Shown here one piece after another: positions 33,670 through 46,125 of a DNA stretch of 64,000 nt (positions are counted from its first letter, which is position 1; every line of letters begins with the position of its first letter). The notes beneath the pieces were generated by a model. The model was not told where the DNA came from, did not search any database, and saw nothing but the letters and a program-made list of their open reading frames with translations. A program made the translations under genes and the position numbers. The stretch is from Liopterus haemorrhoidalis (lineage: Eukaryota; Arthropoda; Insecta; Coleoptera; Dytiscidae): positions 56,329,381-56,393,380 of the forward strand of contig OZ020611.1 of NCBI GenBank assembly GCA_963971575.1, in the 5' to 3' direction.

Positions 33670-34464
33670 ACCATTTATCTGTTCCTCTATATGTTTTTGG
33701 TAAATGTTCCATTCGGTTTTTTTTATAATTTTTCTTATAAACGTAGTTTATATCTTTTCCTCTATCGCTAATTCTTTGGCTTATATTCGTATAGTTAAAT
33801 ACAATAGGGTAGTGGTCACTTCCCATTGGATCCTTTAGTACTTCCCATTTGGTAATGTCACAAAGTAAGGCTGGGCTGGAAATTGTTAAGTCTATTACGC
33901 TGTCCTTCCAATTTAATCGTTTTACTCTTGTTGGAGTCCCATCGTTGGCAACATAAAGGCATTCTTCGTCGATAAACGCTGCTAGCTCATCCCCTTCTGT
34001 ATCCGAAGGATAATATCTGTCCCACGACCCGTGATGGCAGTTAAAATCTCCGGCTAGAATGAAGGGTTCATTAATTTGGTTTTTGATGTATTTCCAATCA
34101 ATTTTCGTCATTTTATGCTTAGGGCGTGCATATATAGAAATTATTATTATGTAACCAATGTGAGTTTTTATTCTTATTGGCATGATTTGGACATTATCGT
34201 TAGGTGTTTTAATTGAAATGGTTTCGTACTGAATTGATTTGTGAATTAGTATGGCTACCCCTCCGTGAGGATTGTACGTGGTTGTTCTATTTCTATCTTT
34301 TCTTTCTATTGCGTAGTCTTGTAAGTTGATATATTTGTCTTGTGTTAAAAATGTTTCGCTTAGTAAGCATATTTTTATTTTTTGTTCATTTAGTAGGTAC
34401 TGTAACTCCGTTTTGACACTATTTATACCTTGGCAATTCCACTGTAAAATGTTGAATTTTAATT
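33670..34464 (-). CDS. LINE 1 ORF2, AP endonuclease part
   Basis: Open minus-strand frame from a TAA near 34467: ILQWNCQGINS, LLSETFL (catalytic Glu), HGGVAILI, ILAGDFNCHHGSWD (Asp/Asn), SVIDLTISSP and GSDHYPIVF (SDH). No ATG precedes the first block, so translation probably depends on ORF1, by reinitiation or frameshift. The frame is lost at poly-A/T 33717-33724, beyond which the linker continues in the RT frame. With that single indel corrected, ORF2 would be complete. Confidence 0.88.
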
Positions 34465-34535
34465 AATTTTGTTATACCTAATTATTATATACTTCTACTA
34501 GTTGTACCTACTACAATTAATGCAATTTAATATAA

Positions 34536-35987
34536 TCAAATTTGTCTTCTGCGTGACCTTCTAAGATTTCTTTGAGGTTCTTTATTCTCTGTAGTGTTGT
34601 TATTTTTCATTGTGTTTTTTATATCTCTGTTCATTTCTGTTTCTTCGTTGACTATTTCTATTTCTTCCAAATTTTCTATCTCCTTTGAGTTTATTTTATC
34701 TGCTGGGTTTTCCTTAACTAAATTGTTTTCTCTCATATTTGTTTGAATTGTATTTATTTTATCTGCTGGTTTTTCTTTAACTGAATTGCTTTCGCTCATA
34801 TTTGTTTCAATTGCATGAATTTCTACTACAGTGGTTATTTTGTTGTTACAGTCTTCTTTAGTCTTCTTATTCAAGTATTTATTTTCATCTTCTTCCCCTT
34901 CTGTGCTTGAATTGACTTCTTTCCTGCTTCTTTTTTGACTAGTAAAACAAACGCTTGTTTGTATCTGTTTGTTTCCTTTTTTATTGTCGCTTTTGTTTCT
35001 CGTCCAACGAGGTTTTGAAATAGGATTAGGTACGTAGACGGGCAACTCCTGAACTTCTTTTGTCAATATTTGGGGATACTCTTCATCGTAGTTCTGTAAA
35101 AGATCAAACTTATTTTCAGTCCTTACCGCATACTGATTTATTCGGTCTTTTAATCCCGGTATTTCCAAGGATGCTTCTTGATAGCTCATATTATGTGTTG
35201 CCATAAGCGAGTTAATATTATTCTGTCTGACTCTTTCACTACATAGTTTGTAGGTGGGTTCATGTTCATCTCCGCAGTTAACGCATACTGGCTTTCCTTG
35301 TCTGCATTCATTCTTAGTATGTCCTTTATCTCCGCAAACTGAGCAAGTTTCTACCGTACTTCTGCACTGTTTTGCCACGTGTCCGTATCTGTAGCATCTG
35401 TAACACTGTTTCACGCCTCTTACGTATGGTTCGCAAGGGAATCTTGCATTCCATATATAAATATATTCTGGAATCTGCTGCCCGTAGAAGAAAATTTTGA
35501 TCGTGTTGCTAGCAATGAATTCTACCTTATCATTATTTATTATTTTTCTGCTCATTCTGGCTATGGATTTTATTTTAAATTGTCTGCTATCAATTATAGA
35601 TTGCAATTTCTCTTCCGTATAGTCAGCGTCTATATTTCTAACGATTGCTGCCCGAGCTATCAGAAAATTGGGGATGAAGGCATTTAGTTGTTTCTTCTGT
35701 AGTTCCTCATTTTGAACTAAATTGTTGGCTGTTGCTGGATTTGTGCATTCCACCACTACTTTATTTCTGCCGAGCTTTCTAATGTCTATAATACCTTTTC
35801 CTTGTGTTATTTTATGTACTTCTTCTGCTACTTTAAGTACACTTATTGCTATTCTTTTAACATTGCTTGGTTCCTCGTTTTCTTTTTTTTGAATGAAAAC
35901 TTTAAATTTTCCATTAGAGTCCTCCTCTAGGTACAAATTGGTTTGAAGTTGAGGAGTGCCATTGCCCTCCTCTGCCCCTGGGGGCAT
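34536..35987 (-). CDS. LINE 1 ORF1, Gag-like protein with three CCHC knuckles
   Basis: 483 codons from ATG at 35987 (M-P-P-G-A-E-E). An N-terminal alpha/beta region is followed by three zinc knuckles at roughly residues 193-240: CYRCYRYGHVAKQC, CSVCGDKGHTKNEC and CVNCGDEHEPTYKLC. The C-terminal ~200 residues are low-complexity and end in a basic R-R-S-R-R-R. This is the usual ORF1 of I/R1-type LINEs and should bind element RNA. The frame is intact. Confidence 0.9.
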   Translation of the reverse strand: MPPGAEEGNGTPQLQTNLYLEEDSNGKFKVFIQKKENEEPSNVKRIAISVLKVAEEVHKITQGKGIIDIRKLGRNKVVVECTNPATANNLVQNEELQKKQLNAFIPNFLIARAAIVRNIDADYTEEKLQSIIDSRQFKIKSIARMSRKIINNDKVEFIASNTIKIFFYGQQIPEYIYIWNARFPCEPYVRGVKQCYRCYRYGHVAKQCRSTVETCSVCGDKGHTKNECRQGKPVCVNCGDEHEPTYKLCSERVRQNNINSLMATHNMSYQEASLEIPGLKDRINQYAVRTENKFDLLQNYDEEYPQILTKEVQELPVYVPNPISKPRWTRNKSDNKKGNKQIQTSVCFTSQKRSRKEVNSSTEGEEDENKYLNKKTKEDCNNKITTVVEIHAIETNMSESNSVKEKPADKINTIQTNMRENNLVKENPADKINSKEIENLEEIEIVNEETEMNRDIKNTMKNNNTTENKEPQRNLRRSRRRQI

Positions 35988-36007
35988 TTTGTAATTATTT
36001 TAGCTCT

Positions 36008-36008
<1 letters not shown>

Positions 36009-36074
<66 letters not shown>
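36009..36074. repeat. (AT)n microsatellite
   Basis: About 33 AT units just upstream of the LINE 1 ORF1 start. Confidence 0.97.
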
Positions 36075-36077
<3 letters not shown>

Positions 36078-36171
36078 AACTGTTCTAGTAAAATTTTAAT
36101 TTAACTAATTTTAAGATTAATTATTTAAATAATATATTGGTTAATAATATATTATTAATAAAAAAAAAAAA

Positions 36172-36250
36172 AAAATATTGTGGGAGTCGAACCATGGATC
36201 TTCTATTCCATGGTCTATGACGCTAACCACTGCTCTATTACGAGTCTATT
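36172..36250 (-). repeat. tRNA-like sequence with T-run
   Basis: Minus strand: TAGAGCAGTGGTTAGCG (A-box-like), a 10-nt inverted CCATGGA..TCCATGG in the middle, and GGTTCGACTCC, an excellent B box, followed by CCAC and a long T-run that could end pol III transcription. The acceptor stem does not pair, so it is not a functional tRNA. It is more likely a tRNA-derived SINE head or promoter module, located between the LINE 2 tail and LINE 1 ORF1. Confidence 0.55.
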
Positions 36251-36505
36251 GTATTACATGTTGTTTATAATTACACTCAGAAGCAATACAAAATTTTAAA
36301 AGATTTTCTTCATTTATTCACCCCTAAAGTGTCACTATCACAGTTTGTCACAATTTCCAAACTCTTTCAAAGGGATTTTTCCGCATTTATAGTAAGTTTT
36401 ACGCAAAAAATTCACTTTTTTAATCACAAATTCCAAACTGATTCACTCATTAACACGTCTAAGCTGATACTGATTATACATATACGTGGACCAACCCAAT
36501 CGCGA
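36251..36505 (-). other. Probable 5' UTR sequence of LINE 1
   Basis: No ORF. It lies between the tRNA-like sequence and the poly(A) of LINE 2 and is assigned to LINE 1 by position only. Confidence 0.4.
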
Positions 36506-36739
36506 TTTTTATTTTTTTTAATTTATTTTTTTTAAATTTGTTTTAAAGAGGCGTCAGCAACTTGGCTATTGGCCCCTGATACATATATATTTACAAAATA
36601 TTATTTTTACATATTATAAATATATAACATTTTTAAATTTTGGAGAAAACATTAATAGATTTTAGATAATTTATTACATTGGAGAGATGATCTTGGTTGT
36701 TGCTTAGAGCTTCTTTGGGTGATAATGGGATTTGGAATC

Positions 36740-37060
36740 TTAACTCCTCAAATTGTTATTTGTAGCTAATTTTGCTGCCTGATCTGCTTCTTCATTTCCT
36801 TTCATACCAACGTGAGAGGGGATCCATAGGATAACAATCTCTTTTCCTTCAATAATAGCATTATGTACGTTTGCTTGGATATCTTGGATTAACGGGTTTT
36901 TCGTGCGAATATCTTTGATGGCGTCTATGGCACTATGTGAATCTGTTTGTATTAAAAATTTGTTTTTTTCCACATTTTCCTGAATATACTCTATTGCCTT
37001 TAAAATACTAAAGGCTTCTGCCGTGTATACACTTGCCGTTGATGATAGTGGTATTGATGT
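36740..37060 (-). pseudogene. LINE 2 RNase H
   Basis: KNKFLIQTDSHSAIDAI (catalytic Asp), ILWIPSHVGMKGNEEADQAA (His, Asn and Asp block) and, in the frame above, VYTAEAFSI with the Glu. The first Asp (FTDGSK) is in the adjacent frame at about 37110, so a frameshift near 37060 splits the domain. Confidence 0.85.
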
Positions 37061-37940
37061 TTTTCTGAGTTTACTATGAAAGCGGCACCGGTCTTTCCAT
37101 TTATTTTTGATCCGTCAGTAAAAATAGAAGTAAAATTTTCGTAACGTTCTATTGTTTCCAAATAAACTTTCCTGAAGGTTTCAGGATGAGTGGAGTCTTT
37201 TTTGTACTTGGTAAGAGAGAGATTTATTTTGGGATTTAGAAGGGTCCATGGTGGTTTTGGGGGTGGTTTAGTCTTGTATATTTCAGGAAACTCTATATTC
37301 AGATCTTCACAATTGTGGTAGATGGTATCAAGTAGTGGTAAATCATTTTTTATCTTTATCATATTATTACCAGTCTTAAACATCAGATTGAATGTTGGGT
37401 TTGTTTCATTACTGGCAAGTTTGGTGATGTATGACAACGTTGTCTGGGTCCTGCGGTACAATAAAGGCACTTGGTTCGCCTCACGTAAAATACTGTCTAT
37501 TGGGCTGGTTCGTAATGCTCCAGTCGATATTCGTATTGCAGCATTTTGAATGGTTTGTAAGGTTTTTTGGAGATACGGTTTAATATTGGTTAACACTATG
37601 CTTCCATATTCCAATTTTGATCTAATTTTGTAATTGTATAGTCTTAGTAAAATTTCTCTGTTGGCTCCCCATTTATGATGTGCTAAAATTTTGAAGATAT
37701 TTAGTCTCCGCGTACATTCTTTTTTTAAATTTTCTACATGTCTTTTCCAGGTTAGCTTTTTATCTATAGTTATTCCTAGGAACTTTATTTCGTCAACAAA
37801 TTTTCTAGCTTCATTATTTAATGTTATTACTGGATTTATTAAATTATACTGTTTTTTATTAAAATTTATAGCCTTTGTTTTTTCAGTTGAAAATTGGAAT
37901 CCTGTTCTATTAGCCCAAGTTTCAAGTTCATTGATGTATT
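37000..37940 (-). pseudogene. LINE 2 RT C-terminal region (thumb and connector)
   Basis: Minus-strand sequence with LGITIDKKLTW, KWGANREILL, LEYGSIVL, I-R-I-S-T-G-A-L-R-T-S-P and I-F-T-D-G-S-K. It follows the RT fingers/palm after a frameshift near 37940 and precedes RNase H. Confidence 0.82.
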
Positions 37941-39986
37941 TTGAATGATAGTTCTAATAGTTTTTAGGTTATATCCCCTCTGAAAAATGACAAGGTCGTC
38001 AGCAAATAGACAATATTTGATTGTACTAGGTATACTCTTTGTGATGTTATTAATAGCTACAAGAAAAAGTGTCACACTTAGCACTTCTCCTTGCGGAACT
38101 CCGTTTTCGTGTCGCATTATATCGGAAAAATACTCATTTGCCATTACTTTGAATTCCCGGTCCTCTAGAAAGTTTTTAACATAGTTTAACGTGTGTCCGT
38201 CGATTCCACAATCTTGAAGTGATTTTATTATGTGGTAGTGCCATGTTGTATCATATGCTTTTTTGAGGTCGAAGAATACGGCTATGGTGTTTTGGCGATG
38301 TTTGAAAGCTTTCTGGATTTCCATTGTTAGTTGTAAGATATTATCTGTAGTAGATCTTCCCTTTCTAAAGCCTGCTTGATTGGTATGTAATATACCATGG
38401 GTCTCTAGATACCACATTAATCTTTTATTAATTATTATCTGGAGTAGTTTACTCAAGTGATTTGATGCCGATATCGGGCGGTAGCTATCAGGATTTGTTT
38501 TGCATTTTCCCGGTTTCAATATTGGGAAAGCAGTAACTTGTTTCCACTGTTTCGGGTATATATTATTTTTCCACATGTAGTTGTATAGAAGTAAAAGATA
38601 ATTTAGTGTGCAAACAGGTAATTCTATTAACATTTCAGGAGTGATACCATCGGGTCCAGGGCACTTATTTTTACTCATATTTTGTAGTGCATCTAACAGT
38701 TCTATTTTTGTCAGTGGCTTGTTTAAGTCGTCATCTTTATTTGTTATATGAAATAGTTCGTCTTCAGTTTTTTCTTTAAATATAAGAAATTCGCTAGTAT
38801 AGTTTTCATTCGAAGAGTTTTTGTAAAAGGTTTGAGCTAGTATTTCTGATATTTCTTGAGGAGATGAAACTATATTATTATCTTTAACTATTGTTTTTGT
38901 TATATGCGATATATTTTTTCCTTTTATTTTCCGTATCTTGGTCCAGATATCCGTTGGCGGTGTACTTTCAGTGATTTTTGAAGTATAATTTTTCCAAGAT
39001 TTTCTTTTACTATCTAAGATCACTCGTCTGGCTTTAGCTTTATGTATTTTTAACTGGATCAATTTATATTTATTTAGGGATTTTTTTAGTTGTTTTGTTG
39101 CTTCTTGACATTCACTGTTCCACCAGGGGGTGACTTTCTTTACTTTTAATTTTTTAAAACCTATAGATTCGATAGCTGCGTCGTGTATTTTTGAGGTAAA
39201 TTCAGCTATAAGATCGTTTATGTTACTACCTATTGCAATATTGGTTTTATTTATCTCTGCTAGTTCTTTGAACAAGTACCATTTCGCTTTCTTAAGGTTC
39301 CATATTTTTGATTCTAGTTGATTTTGTTGAGTTGTTGGAAAATTTATAATAATTGGAAAGTGACCGTCTCCCCATAATTGTGGATTTGTTTCCCAGTTTA
39401 AATTTGCTGCTAGGGATGTTTTTGAGATTGATAAATCAATTGATGAAAATGAACCCGTTCTAGTACAGAAATGTGTCGGTGTGCCATCATTAAGTAGTAT
39501 GTAGTTATAATTATTTAGGATATTTTCAATTTTACGCCCCCTAGTATCTGTTTGATTTGACCCCCAAATTATATTATGGCTATTCATGTCTCCTATTATA
39601 AGATGTGGAGATGAGAGTTGTTTAATTAATTTTTCTACATCGATTATAGTAAATGGTATATTGGGTGGTAGGTAAATATTACAAATGGTGATTTTCCCTA
39701 TATTTGGTACTATGGTGCTAATAGCAACAGCTTCCAATTCGCTGTCTATGTCGATCTGTTTTGATTCTATAGTATTGTGTACTAAGATGGCAACTCCGCT
39801 ACTGGCGTTATTGTAATTATGGCGATCTTTTCTATATACAGTATAATTTCGTAATTTGGTTCTCTGATTAGGGCAAAGACGGGTTTCTTGTAAGCAAACA
39901 TAGTAAAAATATGATTTTGACATAATGTATTGAAGTTCTGGAAAATGAGAGTGATATCCATTGGGATTCCATTGCAGCAGAGCCAT
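37866..39986 (-). CDS. LINE 2 ORF2, endonuclease and RT
   Basis: 706 codons from ATG 39986 (M-A-L-L-Q-W-N-P-N-G), four bases past the ORF1 stop. Endonuclease: CLQETRL, SSGVAILVH, LIIGDMNSHNIIWG, SSIDLSIS and GDGHFPIII. RT: CPGPDGITPEML, YRPISA, QAGFRKGRSTTDNI, FFDLKKAYDTTW, GVPQGEVLSVTLFLVAINNI and YCLFADDLVIF (FADD). The frame is lost after I-R-T-I-I-Q-N-T, where a frameshift leads to the connector. Confidence 0.9.
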   Translation of the reverse strand: MALLQWNPNGYHSHFPELQYIMSKSYFYYVCLQETRLCPNQRTKLRNYTVYRKDRHNYNNASSGVAILVHNTIESKQIDIDSELEAVAISTIVPNIGKITICNIYLPPNIPFTIIDVEKLIKQLSSPHLIIGDMNSHNIIWGSNQTDTRGRKIENILNNYNYILLNDGTPTHFCTRTGSFSSIDLSISKTSLAANLNWETNPQLWGDGHFPIIINFPTTQQNQLESKIWNLKKAKWYLFKELAEINKTNIAIGSNINDLIAEFTSKIHDAAIESIGFKKLKVKKVTPWWNSECQEATKQLKKSLNKYKLIQLKIHKAKARRVILDSKRKSWKNYTSKITESTPPTDIWTKIRKIKGKNISHITKTIVKDNNIVSSPQEISEILAQTFYKNSSNENYTSEFLIFKEKTEDELFHITNKDDDLNKPLTKIELLDALQNMSKNKCPGPDGITPEMLIELPVCTLNYLLLLYNYMWKNNIYPKQWKQVTAFPILKPGKCKTNPDSYRPISASNHLSKLLQIIINKRLMWYLETHGILHTNQAGFRKGRSTTDNILQLTMEIQKAFKHRQNTIAVFFDLKKAYDTTWHYHIIKSLQDCGIDGHTLNYVKNFLEDREFKVMANEYFSDIMRHENGVPQGEVLSVTLFLVAINNITKSIPSTIKYCLFADDLVIFQRGYNLKTIRTIIQNTSMNLKLGLIEQDSNFQLKKQRL

Positions 39987-39989
39987 ATT

Positions 39990-41378
39990 TTATATTTTGT
40001 GTGGTTGATTTTCTATGGAGGTTTGGTTTTCTAAATTTAGTTGTTCTCGTATTTTATTTATTATTCTTGTTAAACGGTTTTTTGAGGATCTATCGTTTAC
40101 GAAGGTATGTAAGTCTTTTAATGTCAAAAGTAACCCATTTATATCGTTTGTGCATTCCGCAGCCGTCTTCAATATGTCTGTGTTTCTCTTTATTTTATCC
40201 AACAATTTGCAGAGATTATCGGAAGATATTGCGTACATATTAGGATTGGAGTCTAATTCTTGTTTTATTGTTTCAAATGTTTCTTCATTTAGATAAATTT
40301 TGTTGTCCGGGCTTGAAGTTCTTCGAGGTTCTAGATAATCTTTAATAATTTTTAATTTTTTGGATTTTTGTTTAGTTTTATTAACTGATGTTTGGGGAGC
40401 AGGATTTTCTGTTATATTTTTGGTTTGGCTGAGTTCTTCATTTTCTCCTTCATCAAGAATATCTTATATTTCTTCTTCAGTACTGCTAGAGGCCTGTCTT
40501 TTTGATTTTGAAAGTGAGGTATTTGTTTTTTCTATAATAATTGGGTTGGTAAGTATTTTAGTATGGGCGTTTGCAGATATTAACTCTTGTGTTGTAGGAA
40601 ATAATTCTTGTGTTGATGGTACTATAATCTCTTTGTGATTTTGGCTAGTACTTGAGGTTTCACTATCTGGTTTATCATTAAGATTTTCGTTTGTTGGGGT
40701 TATTAGTTGTTTTGTATTATGTGAAGGTGAATAATTTTGTGGACTGTCTAGACTAATCTCTTGAGACTCTATGTTTTCTAAACAGTTATTGGCAAAGTGA
40801 CCATGTTTTTTGCATTTGTAACACACTGCGTCTGGTGAGAAGAAAATTCTGTAGTTAATCTCTTCATGAGTAACAACTATACTATTTGGTATTTTGTTAA
40901 TTTCCCCAGGTGGTAAAAAAACTTGTCTTCTGTCTGACAAAATGTGAGCATATTCGTCTCGTTTTATTCCCATTCTGAGCATGTTAATAGGTGACACGGT
41001 TTTTACTTTATGGAAATTTAAGGCTTCTTGAATAACATCGTCTGGTATGGATGGGCACACGTGTGAGATAATAATTCTTTGGGCTGGGTTAATATATTTT
41101 CTTATTTCTACTTGCACATTTTGAATTATAATTTTTGGATGTTGGTTGACTAATTTTTCTACTATATCTTTACTTGCTAGAAAAATGCATAAACCACTAT
41201 TATATGTTTTTGAGACATGAGTAATATTTTTTGGACCGATAAGAGATCCTATAGCATAGATACATTCATTAATTTCTATTCCTGGTTCAACGTTAAGAAG
41301 AATTGCTTGGTTTCTGTTTGGGTATGTGTTGCTATTGGTTTTTGTCGCATTTGCAAATGTTTTTGTTTGGTTATTCAT
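39990..41378 (-). pseudogene. LINE 2 ORF1, Gag-like, one in-frame stop
   Basis: ATG at 41378 (M-N-N-Q-T-K-T-F). The frame has two RRM-like regions and one CCHC knuckle, CYKCKKHGHFANNC. It is interrupted by TAA at 40464-40466 after S-S-S-T-E-E-E-I, then continues in the same frame to a stop at 39990-39992, with a helical C-terminus. Without the stop ORF1 would be about 462 residues. Confidence 0.85.
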
Positions 41379-41487
41379 TTTAGAAATTGGTTATTTCCCA
41401 CAGTAGATTGGGAGTATGAATTCATATTATCTGAATCTGCACACCACTAGTAGTGGTTTGCCGACCAATAGCTACAGGTTAATTACC

Positions 41488-41570
41488 GGGGGTATCAGTG
41501 ACAGATGTCAAAAAAAAATTTCACCACTATAAATAGTGACAGATGTCAAAACTTTTCACCACTATAAACT
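41488..41570 (-). repeat. Two-copy tandem repeat in LINE 2 5' region
   Basis: gtgacagatgtcaaaa...ttcaccactataaa occurs twice, ~47 bp apart. Short tandem promoter repeats are common in LINE 5' UTRs. A 17-nt palindrome (atttgatt-a-aatcaaat, 41582-41598) follows. Confidence 0.7.
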
Positions 41571-41641
41571 GTTATATTATTATTTGATTAAATCAAATAT
41601 TTTAAATACAAAAGGTGAGAAAACAATTGCTGTGTTTATAA

Positions 41642-42438
<797 letters not shown>

Positions 42439-42456
42439 TAATTACATACAAATTAA

Positions 42457-45230
42457 TCAAATTACTAAATCTATACAATTTTTAAAATTGTTCAAGCTGG
42501 AAGTGAAGGCACTGGCAGGTAAATTGTTCCAGGATTTAAAAATCCTGTTGGTTAAAAAATTACCACGAACATTTTTTTTGAATTTTTGTCGCCTTAATTT
42601 TAAACTATGACCCCTTAACCTGGTGTCCGTATTCAGGGTGAAGATATTCGACAAATCACATTTAAAATCACCACGCACTATTTTAAACATCGTAATAAGG
42701 TCCCCACGATGACGTCTTTTTGCAAGAGAAGTAAGGTTCAACTTTCGCAGTCTTTCTTCATAAGACAATGAATATAATCCACGAGCTAACTTTGTGAAAC
42801 GCCTTTGCACCTTCTCCATCACACAAATGTCTTTTTTGAGGCTGGGTGCCCAAACTGAGATAGCAAACTCCAAATGAGGCCTTACGTAGGACACGTAGAG
42901 TATCTTGACTATATCAGGAGACGGTCGATAAAACGATTTTGAAAGGATATATGACACATAGTTCGCACGTTTAATCACTTTTTTAACCTGATGGCTCCAG
43001 TTTAGGTCAGACGTTATCGTGACTCCCAGATCAACCTGTTCTTCAACCACTTGAAGCTTTACTTTGTTAATAAAGTATGGATGACTTGCGTTGTTTTGGC
43101 CCATGTGAAGTACAGTGGTTTTACTGATATTCAGTGGTAAAAGCCAAGTGTTAGTCCAGTCGAAGATTTTATTAAGGTCATCCTGGATAATTAAACAATC
43201 GTCATTGTATATTTTAGTATCATCAGCATACATGGAAAATGGGGAAGAAATAGATGTTTTTAGGTCGATTACGTAGATCAGGAAAAGAATAGGGCCTAGA
43301 ACCGAGCCTTGTGGAACTCCACTTAGAGCCGGATGTGCCTTTGACAAGGAGTCACCAATGCGAATCTGGAACGACATATCAGATAAAAATGCTTTAATAC
43401 AGCAATGAAGCTTACCCCGAATGCCATAATGTTCAAGTTTACTGAGTAGTCTATTGAGAGGCAGCTTATCGAAGGCTCGGGCAAAGTCCAGAAAGATGAC
43501 GTCAGTAGGAATGGAATTGTCCAATGCCAGTGACCAGGCATGCGTACACTGAAGGAGATTTGAGGTGACCGACCGGCCTGGTAGGAATCCGTGCTGTTCA
43601 ATATGTATTACGTCATTTGCAGTCAGAAATTCTAAGATTTTTTTTGCTATAATGCGTTCAAGAATCTTTTTCGAATTAGATCCGATACTTATGGGTCGGT
43701 AATTTTCAGGATTCAACTTGTCTCCTTTTTTAAATATCGGTGTCACCAGTGCTTGACGCCATGTTTTCGGAAGGTATCCTTCATCCAATGATTTGCGCAT
43801 TACTTTATATAAAGGATCTGCAAGGATGTCACTGCAGTTCTTTAAGATAATAGATGGTACACCATCGGGACCAGGGTTTGCTGATGACTTCATCGTATTC
43901 AGTTCATGCCTGATAATTTCAGGAGATAAGTCGATATCGTCTAGATTATTTATAATACGAGAATTCGGGTCAAGAAGGGGAAGAGGTCCATAGGTTTCTT
44001 CTGTGTAAGCTTTCTTGAAAACGTCAGCAAATAATTCAGCCACAACAGATGGATCATAACACACCATGCCTTTAGAATCATTTATAACCGGTATAGAAAC
44101 TTTAGCGTTAGTCTGTGATCGTACATAGCTAAATAGAGCTTTTGGGCCAAGAGTTACAAGTCGAGACTCATAGAAGGATCGTGCATTGCGTATCTCTCTG
44201 GTTAGATTGTTAGAAATGGTACGGTGACGGATATAATCGACCTGTAAGTTCGATTTTTTATAGGTTTTCCACAAACGACCTTTTAATTTATGTAATTTGT
44301 GAAGTGACGTATTAAACCAAGTTTTAATAAACTCAATCCTTTTGCGAACTATGGGTGTATTTCGCTCGGTGGTAGTGATGATTTCATCACATATTGCCGC
44401 CCATTGATCTTCTAAATTAGGTTTAGCGAGAAGTGTAGCCCATGATGCTGCAGCAAGATCAGAGGATATTTGTTGAAAATTTGCTTTCCAAATATTTCTT
44501 CGTACTGCAGAGTTCTTATCAGAATTTGTAATAATCTGTACATAAGTTAGTAATACTGCATGGTCGGAACATCCTATTGGTGGTAGGTATTTAATATTAC
44601 TAACTAAATCATTATTATTCGCAAATATTAAATCCAGGGTAGATGGAGTTTGATTTATTCTAAACCTTGTAGGTTCAGTAACAAGTTGATTAAGACCTGT
44701 GTTGTAAATTAAGTCCGAGTATAGCGTTTCAGCAGCGTCATCAGAGCTTGTGCTTGGTGCGGGCCATTTCATATCCGGTAGGTTGAAGTCACCAAAAATG
44801 AGGACATTAGAATACTTTCTAGAGATATCCTGTAAGGCATTTACAAGAATAACGTCATCATCATATTGAGTTCTTCCAGGTCGATAAACATTTACAACAA
44901 CACATGATGTACATCCGTAACGAATTTTCAAACACAGTGATTCAATATTCGGTGTAGAAATCTTAACTATTTCTGTGAACTTGTCCTGAGCTGTCCTGAT
45001 AAAAATGCACACACCTCCTCCCCGCCGATCAATTCTATCGTCACGATAGAGGGTATAGCCAGGAATGTAGACAAGGGAGTCGGGATGCGTCGGATTAAGC
45101 CAAGTCTCAGTAATTAGAATGCAGAAAGGGTTGGTATTGTTAACTGTGATTAAGAAATCATCAAATTTTGCCAATAGTGATGCCAGGTTCGTATATAGAA
45201 AACAAAATTGTTGTACTTGAATTACTTTTT
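42457..45230 (-). CDS. LINE 3 ORF2, endonuclease and RT, intact
   Basis: At least 905 uninterrupted codons. The frame is open upstream of 45174 into ORF1 (L-Y-T-N-L-A-S-L-L-A-K-F-D), with no ATG, so translation is probably coupled to ORF1. Endonuclease: LITETWL, DRRGGGVCIFI, LIFGDFNLPDMKW, STLDLIFAN and GCSDHAVLLTY. RT: GPDGVPSIILK, YRPISIGSNSKKILE, QHGFLPGRSVTSNLL, FLDFARAFDKLP, SGVPQGSVLGPILFLIYVID, SMYADDTKIY and HLEFAISVWAP. No RNase H. All catalytic residues are in place, so this copy could have been active recently. Confidence 0.94.
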
Positions 45231-45954
45231 TGAAGCTGTTGTAACCAGTATTGTTGGGACCCGATTGATATACTTTATTGTAATATCTTTTTCGCCATTA
45301 CTAATTCGTTCATTTAGCTCAATACGCAAATTTTTTAAGTATTCTAGTTGTCTGGGAGTCTGATCGTCTCTAAAAGTGAATGTTGAAAATTTACCGTTTA
45401 ACAGCCGGTTTTTATTTCTCCATAACGTTTTGACTGTATCAGAGTCTTTTAGAACAATTTTGATGGGCCGAGGTTTGTTAGGATTACTATTTTTGCCTAA
45501 CCGTCTGACCGAGCAGGCAGTTACGGATGTATTGTTGGTAACAGTATGAATTATGTTATTAACTGTGACTACATCAGTTGAATTTCCATCCGTTTCTTCG
45601 GGAACGCCATATAATAAAATATTTTTTTCGCGAAAAGATCGTTCACGAAGTTCAGCTAGAATATCCTCAAAAACTTTCGGAGAAACATCTGTAGAAGATG
45701 ACATTTTATTTTCCAATGCATCAATTTTATCATGCAGTTTGGCAATCATACATTTTAATTCATTTATTGGATCATTTCCTGTTGTACACGAGTTGCAAAA
45801 AAACTTCAGGTTGTTAGACTTAAGTCTGGTAATCCTCACCGCGTCATCATTAGACATGTCTGTGCAACTAATATGCACACGCTGTTTGCAGCTATCACAG
45901 GTGACCGATTGTTCACGGTCACTAACAGACTTAGAACAGTTCTGACAACGCATG
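45222..45954 (-). CDS. LINE 3 ORF1, PHD finger and coiled-coil protein
   Basis: ATG at 45954 in gcaccATGCGT; an upstream GTG at 45989 is less likely. Residues 1-60 form a PHD-type zinc finger: C-Q-N-C, C-D-S-C, H-I-S-C, F-F-C-N-S-C. A coiled coil (L-K-C-M-I-A-K-L-H-D-K-I) and an RRM-like region (I-L-L-Y-G-V-P-E) follow, with P-R-P-I-K-I-V-L-K-D and F-R-D-D-Q-T-P. PHD fingers occur in ORF1 of CR1-type LINEs. The stop overlaps the open frame of ORF2. Confidence 0.88.
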
Positions 45955-46125
45955 GTGCCCCCTTTTAGTCTATTACAAAACTGATTCACAAATTAATAGG
46001 TAAATGATATTAATATGGTTTGAGTCTATGGTTGAAACAAATTATTAGATTCTGTATGAAGGTTACGTTAATAATTGTCACATAAAAGTCTCACCACCAA
46101 ACTTGAGATACAACCAAAAAAAAAA

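Larger units (their letters stand above)
36506..41600 (-). mobile_element. LINE 2, second I-type LINE, full structure, mutated
   Basis: A-rich tail near 36510-36545, RNase H, RT, endonuclease, ORF1 and a 5' UTR with a short tandem repeat (41488-41570). ORF1 has one stop and ORF2 two frameshifts. It differs from LINE 1 in sequence and in having one zinc knuckle, so it is a different family of the same group. The 5' end is approximate. Confidence 0.82.

Noticed and set aside
36172..36250. Functional tRNA gene
   Set aside because: Good boxes but no pairing acceptor stem and a misplaced internal inverted repeat.
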